Assembly: GCA_947496555.1 (NCBI GenBank)
Contig: CANMDH010000036.1
Location: forward strand, 1-54,067
Direction of reading: 5' to 3'
Origin: an uncultured Aquimarina sp.
GTDB lineage: Bacteria; Bacteroidota; Bacteroidia; Flavobacteriales; Flavobacteriaceae
DNA: 54,067 bases
The notes under the pieces: generated by a model
The model's database searches: none
Seen by the model: the letters and a program-made list of their open reading frames with translations, nothing else
What the model was told of the DNA's origin: nothing
Program-made: the position numbers and the translations under genes
Shown: piece after piece, positions 1 through 8,354 of the stretch
Numbering within the stretch: the stretch's first letter is position 1
Layout: each line of letters begins with the position of its first letter

Positions 1-4
1 AAAA

Positions 5-32
5 AAACCAGTGAAGCTAGCTTCACTGGTTT
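5..32. terminator. Perfect palindrome, probable terminator of a gene to the left
   Basis: A perfect 28-base palindrome whose arms carry CCAGTGAAGC and GCTTCACTGG is flanked by an A-run on the left and a short T-run on the right. This fits a bidirectional rho-independent terminator. The gene it would serve lies outside the window. Confidence 0.6.
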
Positions 33-167
33 GACTTAAATTATTTAAAAACTGTCAACCTATTTTAGGACGACTCAAGAATTATTATCTTCATGATAGT
101 TCCCTAAATAAAATACCTCATACTTTTTCTACTATATTTTACCACTTGATCATAAAATATAGACATC

Positions 168-590
168 ATGAATACAACAGACACAGATCAACAAACCCAA
201 AGAAAAGCCAATATTTTTATAGGGCTTTTGCTTTTTCTTGTTTCAATCGTATTATTTATAATTACAACTCCCATTGGTTTTTTATACGGTTTCTTTTATA
301 GATTATTTACAGGTTTTTTAAAGGGATTGGGTGGTTATTTTCTAGAAATGGCGGTTTCTATAGATCAGTTAGGCAATGTGATCATGCAACATATATTAAA
401 CCTTTTATGGATTAAGAAAGGTGGTTACACATTTGGTAATAGAGATGAAACCATATCGAGCGTACTAGGAAAAAACAAGGTGCAAAACACCCTTTCGGGA
501 TTTGGAAAGTTAATCGTTTCTATATTGGATGCCATTGACCCTAATCATGTACTCGATTCTATCGAATACTTTGAGGGATCTAGAAATTGA
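168..590 (+). CDS. Hypothetical protein with N-terminal hydrophobic hairpin
   Basis: A 140-residue protein I cannot assign to a family. Residues about 15-55 form one long or two closely spaced membrane segments rich in Leu, Phe and Ile, followed by a soluble C-terminal half of about 80 residues with no motif I recognise. It is probably anchored in the inner membrane. It converges on the next gene with 14 bases between them. The ATG start at 168 is the first in frame, and the hydrophobic segment begins shortly after it, which supports this start. The function is unknown. Confidence 0.65.
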   Translation: MNTTDTDQQTQRKANIFIGLLLFLVSIVLFIITTPIGFLYGFFYRLFTGFLKGLGGYFLEMAVSIDQLGNVIMQHILNLLWIKKGGYTFGNRDETISSVLGKNKVQNTLSGFGKLIVSILDAIDPNHVLDSIEYFEGSRN

Positions 591-604
591 AGATCAAATA
601 CTGA

Positions 605-1000
605 TTATTTTACCAGAACGCCTTGTTGATCCATTACGGGTAAATCCTGAAATGCATTTTCGTTAATCGTATTTTTTTTAAAAATGTATTTCTTTTCATA
701 CAATTTATTATCTGCAAAAAATGTAACCGCAAATTCGTTATTGAGTCTTAATAACTCTTCCTGAATCATTTCTATTTTTGCAGAAGATTTGGCTGCAATG
801 GTCCCGATTCCATGACGAAGTAATGATGTTTTTTGATCTCCATCATAGCCCTTGGTTACCACCAAAACCATTTCTATGGCTGTATCTCGATCATTAATAA
901 TATACGAGTTCCAGTCTTGTGCCAAAAATTCTTCATTCCACTCTTTTACCACAGCCACGTAGACATTTTCTACAACTGGTATTTCAATATCCTTTTTCAT
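605..1000 (-). CDS. Conserved hypothetical protein, 131 aa
   Basis: A small soluble acidic and lysine-rich protein with no signal peptide or membrane segment and no motif I recognise. It starts MKKDIEIPVV and predicted secondary structure is mixed alpha/beta. It lies downstream of pheS on the same strand, separated by about 127 bases that hold an inverted repeat, so co-transcription is possible but not shown. I place it among uncharacterised flavobacterial proteins only because of its coherent codon use and position. Confidence 0.6.
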   Translation of the reverse strand: MKKDIEIPVVENVYVAVVKEWNEEFLAQDWNSYIINDRDTAIEMVLVVTKGYDGDQKTSLLRHGIGTIAAKSSAKIEMIQEELLRLNNEFAVTFFADNKLYEKKYIFKKNTINENAFQDLPVMDQQGVLVK

Positions 1001-1040
1001 CTATTCTTTCTTGCTAAGAAACTAACTATTTACAGCCATA

Positions 1041-1090
1041 TTGAGCGGAGTCGAAATGTACTTTGAAAAATATCTCTCGACTCCGCTCGA
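1041..1090. repeat. Inverted repeat, dispersed-palindrome type
   Basis: The arms TTGAGCGGAGTCGA (1041-1054) and TCGACTCCGCTCGA (1077-1090) pair over 14 bases except for one G-T mismatch, with a 22-base loop. The GAGCGGAGTCGA type of sequence resembles short palindromic elements scattered through flavobacterial genomes. It sits between pheS and the following gene on the minus strand. No T-run follows, so it is not a clear terminator. Confidence 0.6.
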
Positions 1091-1127
1091 GAAGACAGAT
1101 GATATCAATTCATTTTACTTGAAGACT

Positions 1128-2150
1128 TTACAAGGCAGATTTGAACTGCTCTAAGAAACGCACATCGTTTTCGCTTAGCATACGAATGTCTGAGATGCCA
1201 TATAACAATAGCGCTATTCGATCAATCCCCATCCCAAAAGCAAAACCACTATATTCTTCGGGGTCGATATTACAATTTTTAAGTACGTTTGGGTCCACCA
1301 TACCGCATCCCATAATTTCTAACCAACCAGTACCTTTGGTCATTTTATAATCGGTCTCAGTTTCTAATCCCCAATACACATCTACTTCAGCACTTGGTTC
1401 TGTAAACGGGAAATAGGACGGGCGTAGTCGGATCTTCGACTTACCAAACATTTCTGTAGTAAAATATTGTAATGTTTGTTTCAGGTCTGCAAATGATACA
1501 TCTTTATCTATGTACAATCCTTCTACTTGATGAAAGAAACAATGCGACCTTGCCGATATGGCTTCATTACGATATACTCTACCCGGAGAAATTGTACGAA
1601 TTGGGGGTTGATTATTTTCCATATACCGCACCTGTACCGATGAGGTATGCGTACGAAGTAAAATATCAGGATTTGTTTGAATAAAGAAAGTATCCTGCAT
1701 ATCACGAGCTGGGTGATACTCTGGCAAATTAAGTGCTGTAAAATTATGCCAATCATCTTCGATCTCTGGTCCTTCGCTTACATTAAATCCTATGCGCGAA
1801 AAAATATTGACGATCTGATTTTTAACCAAAGAGATAGGATGACGAGAACCCAGTGCCACCGGTTCTGCCGGTCTAGTAAGATCGCCATAAATTCCTTTTT
1901 CCTCTTCTTTAGACTCTAATTCATCTTTAAGCGACTTTACTTTTTCTTCAGCGGCTACCTTAAGAGCATTAATTGCCTGCCCGAATTCTTTTTTCTGATC
2001 ATTGGCTACATTTCTGAACTCGGCAAAAAAATCGTTGATTAATCCTTTTTTTCCAGAAAACTTAATTCTGAATGCTTCAACTTCATCTTTGGTTTTGGCT
2101 TTAAAGGAATCTACCTCGGCTATATACTCTTTAATCTTATCAATCATCAC
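1128..2150 (-). CDS. pheS: Phenylalanine-tRNA ligase alpha subunit
   Basis: Catalytic alpha subunit of the (alpha-beta)2 phenylalanyl-tRNA synthetase, which charges tRNA-Phe in the cytoplasm. At 340 residues it is close to the usual bacterial length. Residues 1-90 are the N-terminal helical coiled-coil tRNA-binding arm. The class II aminoacyl-tRNA synthetase core follows, with the motif 2 region around [11 protein letters not shown] and motif 3 around [17 protein letters not shown] near the C-terminus. The protein begins MMIDK, so the start could be 2150 or 2147. The beta subunit gene pheT is not next to it here, as is common in Bacteroidota. Identification is secure. Confidence 0.97.
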   Translation of the reverse strand: MMIDKIKEYIAEVDSFKAKTKDEVEAFRIKFSGKKGLINDFFAEFRNVANDQKKEFGQAINALKVAAEEKVKSLKDELESKEEEKGIYGDLTRPAEPVALGSRHPISLVKNQIVNIFSRIGFNVSEGPEIEDDWHNFTALNLPEYHPARDMQDTFFIQTNPDILLRTHTSSVQVRYMENNQPPIRTISPGRVYRNEAISARSHCFFHQVEGLYIDKDVSFADLKQTLQYFTTEMFGKSKIRLRPSYFPFTEPSAEVDVYWGLETETDYKMTKGTGWLEIMGCGMVDPNVLKNCNIDPEEYSGFAFGMGIDRIALLLYGISDIRMLSENDVRFLEQFKSAL

Positions 2151-2169
2151 TATTTTCTTAATAGAACGG

Positions 2170-2177
2170 CAAATTTA
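2170..2177 (-). promoter_or_regulatory. Candidate -7 element of the pheS promoter
   Basis: The minus strand reads TAAATTTG here, matching the Bacteroidota -7 consensus TAnnTTTG, 20 bases upstream of the pheS ATG. I found no convincing -33 TTTG at the right distance, so this is a half-match only. Confidence 0.4.
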
Positions 2178-2407
2178 TGCATTTCCGGCCTAATTTGATC
2201 AGATTTCAATAGGATTTATAGTGTGTTAGGAGATTGACAGGATTAAATCTCAAATTTAGAAAGGATAATGGTTGATGTACGAGACGTACCGACCAAGCGA
2301 ATGCTTATTTATTGACAATAGTTTTTATAAAATTTAACAGTAAAATACAACGTCGTTTCGTTTATTTCGTTTATTATTGCATAACTAACTTAAAGCTATT
2401 TATAATC

Positions 2408-2863
2408 ATGGAAACATTTAAAAATATAAAAAAGCCCTCTAAAGATGAGCAAGAGTTAGCTATTGAATCATATGATGCTTTATCTTCGGTTATTGAGCAA
2501 TTAAAATCGGATAATCCAGAAATTGAGATTGAGGAGACTCAAGAAAGAATTAAAATTCCATTAAGTGCTCTAAAGTTTTTAGGAGAAATTTTGAAAGCGA
2601 TGAGCCAAGGAAAACTTCTTTCTCTAGTTCCTGTAGCAACGGAAGTAACCACTCAGAAAGCAGCCGAAATTTTAGGGTGTTCAAGACCTCATCTTGTTAA
2701 ATTACTTGAAAAAGGTGAAATTGAATACACTAAAGTAGGAAAGCATAGAAGAGTAAAATTCGAAGATGTTATGAATTATAAAGAGAAGATGAAGAAAAGT
2801 CAGAAACAACAAATTATTGATATTATGAAATCTGATGAAGAATTAGGGTTGTATGATTCATAG
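2408..2863 (+). CDS. Excisionase-type HTH antitoxin of a PIN toxin-antitoxin pair
   Basis: A 151-residue protein with a MerR/excisionase-family helix-turn-helix at about residues 81-121 (TTQKAAEILGCSRPHLVKLL and a wing with GKHRRVKFEDV). Proteins of this layout, with an N-terminal helical region followed by the HTH, are antitoxins of PIN-domain toxins and repress their own operon. The start at 2408 removes 32 poorly coded residues of a longer reading frame and gives a protein that begins METFKN. The last codons overlap the ATG of the toxin gene (2853), the usual translationally coupled arrangement. The partner toxin is frameshifted, so this antitoxin may be an orphan. Confidence 0.75.
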   Translation: METFKNIKKPSKDEQELAIESYDALSSVIEQLKSDNPEIEIEETQERIKIPLSALKFLGEILKAMSQGKLLSLVPVATEVTTQKAAEILGCSRPHLVKLLEKGEIEYTKVGKHRRVKFEDVMNYKEKMKKSQKQQIIDIMKSDEELGLYDS

Positions 2864-3413
2864 TGTTAGGTTTAAATGTGTTTTAGACACAAACATAATT
2901 TATCCTATTGAGATAAGAGATTTGCTTTTTTGGTTTGCTTATTATGACTTGTATAACCCCAAAATGGAGTGAACATATCTTTGATGAATGGAAAGATGTT
3001 ATGAAGCGGAAAGGCGTTAGTGATGAAGACGCAGAAAAAAGAATAAAAAGAGCAAACTTAGCTTTTCCTGATGCCTTTGTAACGAACTATTCGGGATTAA
3101 TTGACGGTTTGAAATTACCAGATCCTAAAGACTGTCATTGGCTGCTGCAATAAAAACAAATGCCAATGTTATTGTAACAAATAATACTAAAGATTTCCCA
3201 AAGGATTATCTTGCCTCATTTGGGCTTTCTGCTAAAACGGCTGATGATTTCTTAACAGATATTATTGATTTAAATCCCGAACAAGCAATAAATGCTTTCA
3301 GGGAAATGGTGTTAAATAGGCGAAATCCCGATTTAGATGAGTTTGAAGTACTTGATATTTTAAGAAATAGAGGGCTAAAAGAGACTGCAAATTTTCTACA
3401 TTCACAGCTGTAA
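2853..3413 (+). pseudogene. PIN-domain toxin gene broken by two compensating frameshifts
   Basis: Reading from the ATG at 2853 gives VLDTNIIYP, the first acidic motif of a PIN ribonuclease. The frame ends at a TGA just past 2965. The next frame continues the protein with PKWSEHIFDEW and DPKDCH up to about 3138. The original frame then resumes with LAAAIKTNAN and TNNTKDFP to the stop at 3413. The first shift falls in a CCCCAAAA run (2957-2964) and looks like one extra base. The second, near CATTGG (3136-3141), lacks a base (or four). Joined, the pieces make a complete PIN protein with its acidic residues. It is either a dead toxin or the product of two base-calling errors. Confidence 0.75.
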
Positions 3414-3443
3414 ATTTCAATTATCACCAACTAATATGTATAT

Positions 3444-3800
3444 CTATTCTATGTATTTGCTGACCAAAAAGTACTGAACAATGGCTTCTTTCATTAAAAC
3501 AGATTGTTCTCCTGCTTTAAGATTGGGTAATTCTTCTTTCATTTTATAATGTGGCCAACCATCATCATCATAATAATCAAATTCGTAGTATCCATAAGGC
3601 TCAAGAAGTCGGCAGATGGCAATATGCATTAAATCCAATTTCTCATCTTTTTTGAACCTTCGATGTACTTGCCCTAATTCTTGTACTCCTATAAGATATA
3701 TGATTCCGTCAAGATCCAGATCTTCTCCTTCGGCAAATTGATACGACAGTTTTTGTACCAGTATCTCCCATCGTTCTTTTAATTTTTCGTCTCTGGCCAT
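3444..3800 (-). CDS. Conserved hypothetical protein, 118 aa
   Basis: A small acidic cytoplasmic protein without a recognisable domain. It is helical in the first 70 residues, with a tyrosine- and aspartate-rich stretch (YYEFDYYDDDGWPHY) about two thirds along. I start it at MARDEKLKERW (3800) because the 15 upstream codons of the open frame encode an unlikely N-terminus and run into a repeat-rich spacer. No operon partner is evident. The function is unknown. Confidence 0.6.
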   Translation of the reverse strand: MARDEKLKERWEILVQKLSYQFAEGEDLDLDGIIYLIGVQELGQVHRRFKKDEKLDLMHIAICRLLEPYGYYEFDYYDDDGWPHYKMKEELPNLKAGEQSVLMKEAIVQYFLVSKYIE

Positions 3801-3840
3801 CTTGTTTATTAATCTATTATAAATTACAATGCTAAAAAGC

Positions 3841-3960
3841 GTCAATTCGAGTGTTTTATTGCAGTAAAATGTAAATAAAACGTATCGAGAATAGCTTTTT
3901 GGGATATCAAAATCCTATTCTCGATACATTCCGATTAAAAATCGAAATACTCGAATTGAC
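3841..3960. repeat. 120-bp palindromic element that folds as a four-way junction
   Basis: An outer stem GTCAATTCGAGT/ACTCGAATTGAC (3841-3852 and 3949-3960, perfect 12 bp) encloses three hairpins that abut with no spare bases. Hairpin A is 3853-3881 (8-bp stem GTTTTATT/AATAAAAC). Hairpin B is 3882-3927 (13-bp stem with GTATCGAGAATAG). Hairpin C is 3928-3948 (ATTCCGAT/ATCGAAAT, one mismatch). The whole is intergenic and shows no coding potential. It looks like a REP/MITE-type element. Confidence 0.75.
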
Positions 3961-3970
3961 GGATTTTGAT

Positions 3971-4002
3971 AAAAAATTAAGCGCTACAAAAGTAACGCTT
4001 AA
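3971..4002 (-). terminator. Rho-independent terminator of the barrel/ligase/7TM operon
   Basis: On the minus strand an 11-bp stem (TTAAGCG, a U-G wobble, then TAC/GTA) with a TTTT loop is followed by six T residues. It lies 35 bases past the stop of the outer-membrane barrel gene, as expected for the end of that operon. Confidence 0.65.
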
Positions 4003-4036
4003 CAACAAAAAAATAACCCCGAAAAGGGAGAAAAAA

Positions 4037-5173
4037 CTAAAACTCCCACAAGACGCCAAAACCAGCATACTGGTTTCTGTAGTTTCTAAAGGAGCGGGCG
4101 TCTATGTCTGTATAATTGGTACTTCTAATTCTGGAATGTACTATTGCTGTTAATGAAAATCCATTACCGATACTATGAGAAGCATTTAGATGAAAGTTCG
4201 CGTATTCGTATGTAAGCTTCTCTCCTATAGCTTCATCTGTATTTCTAGCTTCGATTTGTTTATAATTTCTAGTAATAAAGGAAACTGTAGAACGTATTTT
4301 GGTCATTTTATTTTTGAAAGCAATGCTTGCTCCTGGCCCAAACTGATTAAACCCTGAACGATCTGTAGAATTATCGATTCTTACATAATATGCAAAATTA
4401 GGTCGTATTTTGAAGGTTGAACTAAATGGCAGTTCATAAAAAAGAGTACCCTTGGCATAATCCCAATCTCTTTCACCATCAGTAACTATTTCGCTAGCAT
4501 TAAAGGTATCGTATAATCGTTTTTTTACATACCCATTTACACCCAGTTTATGTTCCAGATTATTTACGTCAAAAGACTGAATACTTGAAATTTGAGCTCC
4601 AAATTCATCGTATTGAAGGTCTCTTATTCCAAATGCATCAAAATCTTTGAGGTTGTAAAACCCTTCAACGGTAGTTTCGTTATTTTCAAAAGGTGCAAAT
4701 TGAACTCCAACGGTAGCCCCATAATTTGTATATCCAAGAGGATTGATTAACACATCTTGATCCCCTCCTAACCCTTCTCTATTCATTCTTTTAAATCTGA
4801 GCTCTGATAAAAAGGAAAACTTCTTGCTAAACTTATGATCATATTTGGCTACTGCATTTACACTCCAATAACTATCATCAACATTTTCATAAAATATCCT
4901 TGAAAAAGGATTCAGCAGTATTCTGAATCTATTTTTCTTATTCCATTTGGCACGAAACCTATAAGCAACATCGATATCCTGATAAACACTGCTCGATATC
5001 AAATCTTCTTCGGTTAACAAAACACCATCACTTCGTATTTCTTTTGGACTTTTAAAATAATTATACTCATATCCTCCTTGCGTTTCGATATCAAACGAAC
5101 TTTTGTTTTGCGAGAATGCGATACCCGTGGTTAGTACTGCTACAAATCCAATTACTATATTTTTCATTTTCAT
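4037..5173 (-). CDS. Outer-membrane beta-barrel protein of a 7TM-transglutaminase/ATP-grasp operon
   Basis: A 378-residue protein with a clear signal peptide (residues 1-21, ending IAFSQ) followed by a run of amphipathic beta strands with alternating aromatic residues. The C-terminal residue is phenylalanine (GVLWEF), as in outer-membrane barrels. It is the last gene of an operon with the ATP-grasp ligase and the 7TM transglutaminase-like protein, 18 bases after the ligase gene. The context suggests it is the surface partner or exporter of whatever that operon modifies. I do not recognise a named family. An alternative start at 5167 (MKNIVIGF) would still give a good signal peptide. Confidence 0.7.
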   Translation of the reverse strand: MKMKNIVIGFVAVLTTGIAFSQNKSSFDIETQGGYEYNYFKSPKEIRSDGVLLTEEDLISSSVYQDIDVAYRFRAKWNKKNRFRILLNPFSRIFYENVDDSYWSVNAVAKYDHKFSKKFSFLSELRFKRMNREGLGGDQDVLINPLGYTNYGATVGVQFAPFENNETTVEGFYNLKDFDAFGIRDLQYDEFGAQISSIQSFDVNNLEHKLGVNGYVKKRLYDTFNASEIVTDGERDWDYAKGTLFYELPFSSTFKIRPNFAYYVRIDNSTDRSGFNQFGPGASIAFKNKMTKIRSTVSFITRNYKQIEARNTDEAIGEKLTYEYANFHLNASHSIGNGFSLTAIVHSRIRSTNYTDIDARSFRNYRNQYAGFGVLWEF

Positions 5174-5191
5174 AGTTATATTTTGTCTTCT

Positions 5192-6079
5192 TTATTTTTT
5201 GTTTTGAATCGTTTCTTTTAATCCTTGTTTATTTACCAATTGAATACCCAACCCTGGTCTTACATTAATTTCCATAATCTGTGGGCCTTTATTTTTATCG
5301 ATCACAATATCGATCCCCAAATAATTTAGCGGAAATGCTTTTGCTGTGGCAATTGATATTTTGAGAATTTCTTTCCAATAAGGTATTGGCTTACCCTTCA
5401 CTACAAACTTGCTATCGGGATGGTAATCGAAGTAGTTTTTACCGTCGTATACCTGGGTTAAGGTTCCTTTTTTCATATCAACACCAATGCCTACACCATT
5501 TTGATGAAGATTAGCCTTACCATCTGATCTATCTGTAGGCATTCTTAACATCCCCATCAAAGGAGTTTGATCAAGTGTGATAATTCTAAAATCAGGTACT
5601 CCAGCTGGGTATATTCTATTAAAAAATGGATCGGGTTCTATGCATTCTTCAATTAATACACGATCATGCGATCCCATAGAGAAAAACCCCATAATAATGG
5701 CAGCCATATGTTGAAAAATTTGACGTTCTTCGGCCACCTTACCACTGCTGGTCCAGTTTCCTTGGTCATCTTTTTTAATGATCTTAATACCTCCACCCCC
5801 GCTTCCTCTTGCCGGTTTAATAGCTAATGCTTTGTAGTGTTTGCATTCTTCCCAAACCTTTTTGATATCACTATTGTACGCTACAACGGCATAGGTTTCT
5901 GCACAAGGGATATCATATTGATGCAAAATTTCTTTGGTAAGCACTTTGTCATCTGCCAATGGATAATGTTTCTTATTATTATTTGGATAAATCAAGTTGA
6001 TATTTCTTTCGTTTAAACCAACGACATTTGATTCTTTTCGTGATTTCATATCTAAGATCTTTGAAAACATAGGGATCAT
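5192..6079 (-). CDS. Alpha-L-glutamate ligase-like ATP-grasp protein
   Basis: A 295-residue ATP-grasp enzyme of the RimK-related branch. Family members ligate amino acids, typically glutamate, to a carboxylate through an acyl-phosphate. The glycine-rich ATP loop is at residues 88-100 (KPARGSGGGGIKI), and the metal-binding end is at about 267-280 (QIMEINVRPGLGIQ), with Asp256, Glu270 and Asn272 as likely Mg ligands. It follows the 7TM transglutaminase gene by 26 bases. This pairing is a recognised conserved neighbourhood predicted to make a peptide-like modification. The family often starts MFxK, so translation may begin at 6070. The substrate is unknown. Confidence 0.85.
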   Translation of the reverse strand: MIPMFSKILDMKSRKESNVVGLNERNINLIYPNNNKKHYPLADDKVLTKEILHQYDIPCAETYAVVAYNSDIKKVWEECKHYKALAIKPARGSGGGGIKIIKKDDQGNWTSSGKVAEERQIFQHMAAIIMGFFSMGSHDRVLIEECIEPDPFFNRIYPAGVPDFRIITLDQTPLMGMLRMPTDRSDGKANLHQNGVGIGVDMKKGTLTQVYDGKNYFDYHPDSKFVVKGKPIPYWKEILKISIATAKAFPLNYLGIDIVIDKNKGPQIMEINVRPGLGIQLVNKQGLKETIQNKK

Positions 6080-6105
6080 GATTCTGTTTTTTTGATTAAT
6101 AATGG

Positions 6106-7674
6106 TTATACGAATAGTGGTCTAAAACGGTAGAACTCTGTCCAACGAATTCCGATATATCTTCCAAGGAGCATTGCTATTGCAATAATGAGTAGGATAC
6201 ATTCTGGAAAAATAATTAGGATAGACGGTAACCATGGCCAGGACAATAGCCAATAGCATACGGCGGTAGCCAACAGTGTCTGAAACAATTTGTCTATTGC
6301 CATTTTATAACCATCTTCTACCGTAGCTCGAGAAAATCGTTCGGCTGCTATGGTAAGTATTATTGTTGGAAAAAAAGTCAAGGTAGTTAACCAGGCAATA
6401 TCATACTGTATACCTATTACAGTAGCAATAATCATCAATCCTACCATAATGCTAAGAGAAATTACCAATTTTGGAGTATATAGCAGCCCTATTTTGTCGA
6501 AGGGATAGGATATCAAGCCAACTAATAAAATTAATCCCACGAACAATATTGTTCCTGATATAAAACCTGTATGCATTAATGAAAATGCAATTAAAACCGG
6601 AAGAAAAACACCAAACGTTTTAACCCCCACCACATTTCTAAGAAAAGCAACCAACAATCCTCCTATCGGGAGTAATAAAAGTAGGTTAAGGGCATTTTGA
6701 GGCATCAAACCTTTTTCTACAATACTCCATAGCGAAATATTGGATAGCTCTCGTACTTCTTCAGCATTCATTTTTAAGAAAGAGATATGATTTACTTGAT
6801 TAATTTGATAGGCATAGTCAAACTGAATTCCCGGAGTGTGAGTAATCAAAAACTCATCTCCCTTATAAATTTCCAGGTAATTAGCAGGTAGAAAAGCAAA
6901 ATGATTATTTAGCGCATCAAAAGGCACCCATGTTTCATTGATTAAGACCTCTGCCCAAACATGGGAAGTTCTTTTATTGGTACTTTCAAGAATGATTCCT
7001 CCTTTTACTCTAGCTGCATAGCCTAAATTTCTTGCCAAGGCAACAAATAATCTACTTTTACCATTACAAGATGCCCGGTTTTGATTGATTGTAGTTATAG
7101 CATCGGTTAGGGTGATTATGGGTGCCGAAGGTATGGCCTTGACATGACCAAATATTTTATTAATGATCTCTTTATCATTACTTGTATTTTGTTTCAGCAC
7201 ATTTGCCAAATCACTTATTATCCGATCATTTGACTGTATATTCTCAGAAGGTTTTAGGTATTTTTTGTACTTCTTAGAAATTTCACCAAAATCTCTGGGA
7301 ATCATGTATGTTTTTTCTTTCCCTTCAAAAACGAATTCGTAATTAAGTGTGTGATATGTATTTTTTTTCTTGGTTTTCCATATACCTTTTACGTTTCCAT
7401 TTTCAGAAATCTGTTTGGTAAAATACAAAGTGCTATCGCTTATGCTTTTTTGCTCAGAAATGCGTTGTCTCGAATTACTTTTAGGAATAAAACTTTTTAC
7501 AGTCGTATTCTTATCTGCCGATTTGAAGAAGTAATTATAGTTTACTTTATAAACCGTATTGGGATTAAAATCATCATAGTTTTCAAGAATAGGTTGAATC
7601 TTAAATCCTATTGAAAAAAGGGCAACTACAGTAATTAAAACCAATACAATTTTAAGATTTGTCTGAGAATTCAT
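6106..7674 (-). CDS. Transglutaminase-like domain fused to seven membrane helices
   Basis: A 522-residue inner-membrane protein. A membrane anchor (about 9-27) is followed by a periplasmic region and a transglutaminase-like core at about 185-275, then seven hydrophobic segments from about 330 to 515. The family is usually described as an inactive transglutaminase fused to 7TM. Here, however, Cys203 (RASCNGKS), His238 (TSHVWAEV) and Asp253 (PFDAL) stand where the Cys-His-Asp triad belongs. It is the first gene of an operon with an ATP-grasp ligase and an outer-membrane barrel, and is divergent from the ECF sigma gene. It may act as a receptor or processing enzyme for the ligase product. Confidence 0.85.
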   Translation of the reverse strand: MNSQTNLKIVLVLITVVALFSIGFKIQPILENYDDFNPNTVYKVNYNYFFKSADKNTTVKSFIPKSNSRQRISEQKSISDSTLYFTKQISENGNVKGIWKTKKKNTYHTLNYEFVFEGKEKTYMIPRDFGEISKKYKKYLKPSENIQSNDRIISDLANVLKQNTSNDKEIINKIFGHVKAIPSAPIITLTDAITTINQNRASCNGKSRLFVALARNLGYAARVKGGIILESTNKRTSHVWAEVLINETWVPFDALNNHFAFLPANYLEIYKGDEFLITHTPGIQFDYAYQINQVNHISFLKMNAEEVRELSNISLWSIVEKGLMPQNALNLLLLLPIGGLLVAFLRNVVGVKTFGVFLPVLIAFSLMHTGFISGTILFVGLILLVGLISYPFDKIGLLYTPKLVISLSIMVGLMIIATVIGIQYDIAWLTTLTFFPTIILTIAAERFSRATVEDGYKMAIDKLFQTLLATAVCYWLLSWPWLPSILIIFPECILLIIAIAMLLGRYIGIRWTEFYRFRPLFV

Positions 7675-7689
7675 AATCAGTTATTTTTG
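7658..7689 (+). promoter_or_regulatory. Candidate promoter of the ECF sigma gene
   Basis: TTTG (7658-7661), then 20 bases, then TATTTTTG (7682-7689) match the Bacteroidota -33/-7 promoter. The -7 box lies 60 bases before the sigma ATG. The -33 box overlaps the first codons of the divergent 7TM gene. Confidence 0.5.
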
Positions 7690-7700
7690 GGTTAATAACA

Positions 7701-7718
7701 GGTGAGATTAAATTCACC
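7701..7718. promoter_or_regulatory. Short inverted repeat in the divergent spacer
   Basis: GGTGA (7701-7705) and TCACC (7714-7718) form an inverted repeat with an 8-base centre between the candidate -7 box and the sigma start codon. It could be an operator or part of the leader. Nothing else supports a function. Confidence 0.25.
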
Positions 7719-7748
7719 CTACCAGAAATCGAAAAAAATTTCTTTTTT

Positions 7749-8261
7749 ATGCCACAATCCTCAAAATCTGTTTGTGAACAATCCGTTTTTACCAAACTAT
7801 TCGAAACACATGCAGAGGCTGTTCGAAACCTTATTTATTATAAATGTGGAGACCGTGATCAGGCAGAAGATGTGATGCAAGAAGCTTTTATAAAACTTTG
7901 GGATAATTGTAAAAAAGTAATTTTTGAAAAAGCCAAAGGTTTTTTGTGTACCGTAGCCAATAATCTTTTCTTAAATCAGGTTGCCAAACAAAAAGTGCGA
8001 TTAGAATATTCAAAAATACCTCGTAGTACTAAAAATGTAGAGTCTCCAGATTTTGTTATGGAAGAAAAGGAGTTTATGGAAAAACTTCAAAAGGCAATTG
8101 CAGAACTACCTGAAGGGCAACGAGAAGTTTTTTTGTTAAATCGTATTGATAAAAAGACCTATAATGAAATTGCCGAAATGCTAGATATTTCGGTAAAAGC
8201 AGTTGAAAAAAGGATGCATAATGCATTAAAAGAATTAAGAAAATTGGTAAAAAATATCTGA
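7749..8261 (+). CDS. ECF-type RNA polymerase sigma factor, FecI-like
   Basis: A 170-residue extracytoplasmic-function sigma factor. Sigma region 2 is at about residues 12-80, with GDRDQAEDVMQEAFIKLW typical of the core-binding and -10 helices. Region 4 is at about 110-162, with the HTH TYNEIAEMLDISVKAVEKRM. It lies directly upstream of a FecR-like anti-sigma gene and a TonB-dependent receptor. In this Bacteroidota arrangement the receptor signals through FecR to release the sigma factor, which transcribes the receptor genes. A promoter of the housekeeping type lies upstream. Confidence 0.93.
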   Translation: MPQSSKSVCEQSVFTKLFETHAEAVRNLIYYKCGDRDQAEDVMQEAFIKLWDNCKKVIFEKAKGFLCTVANNLFLNQVAKQKVRLEYSKIPRSTKNVESPDFVMEEKEFMEKLQKAIAELPEGQREVFLLNRIDKKTYNEIAEMLDISVKAVEKRMHNALKELRKLVKNI

Positions 8262-8342
8262 TCATACCAAATGAATTTTGAAATGAATAATGAAAACCGA
8301 AGTTGCTTTTTTGTTTTATAACGCTAAGAATCCTTTGCCTAG

Positions 8343-8354
8343 CCTTAGCTAAGG
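8343..8354. repeat. Short palindrome in the sigma/anti-sigma spacer
   Basis: The perfect palindrome CCTTAGCTAAGG lies in the 221-base gap between the sigma and anti-sigma genes. No T-run follows, so it is not a terminator. The rest of this gap shows no gene. Confidence 0.3.

Noticed and set aside
1041-1090. Inverted repeat as the terminator of pheS
   Set aside because: No T-run follows on the minus strand, and the sequence matches dispersed palindromic repeats better.
3977-4002. GTTAAGC on the minus strand resembling an integron attC core
   Set aside because: The two arms are in the wrong orientation for attC, and the T-run after the stem makes a terminator the simpler reading. No integron integrase is present.
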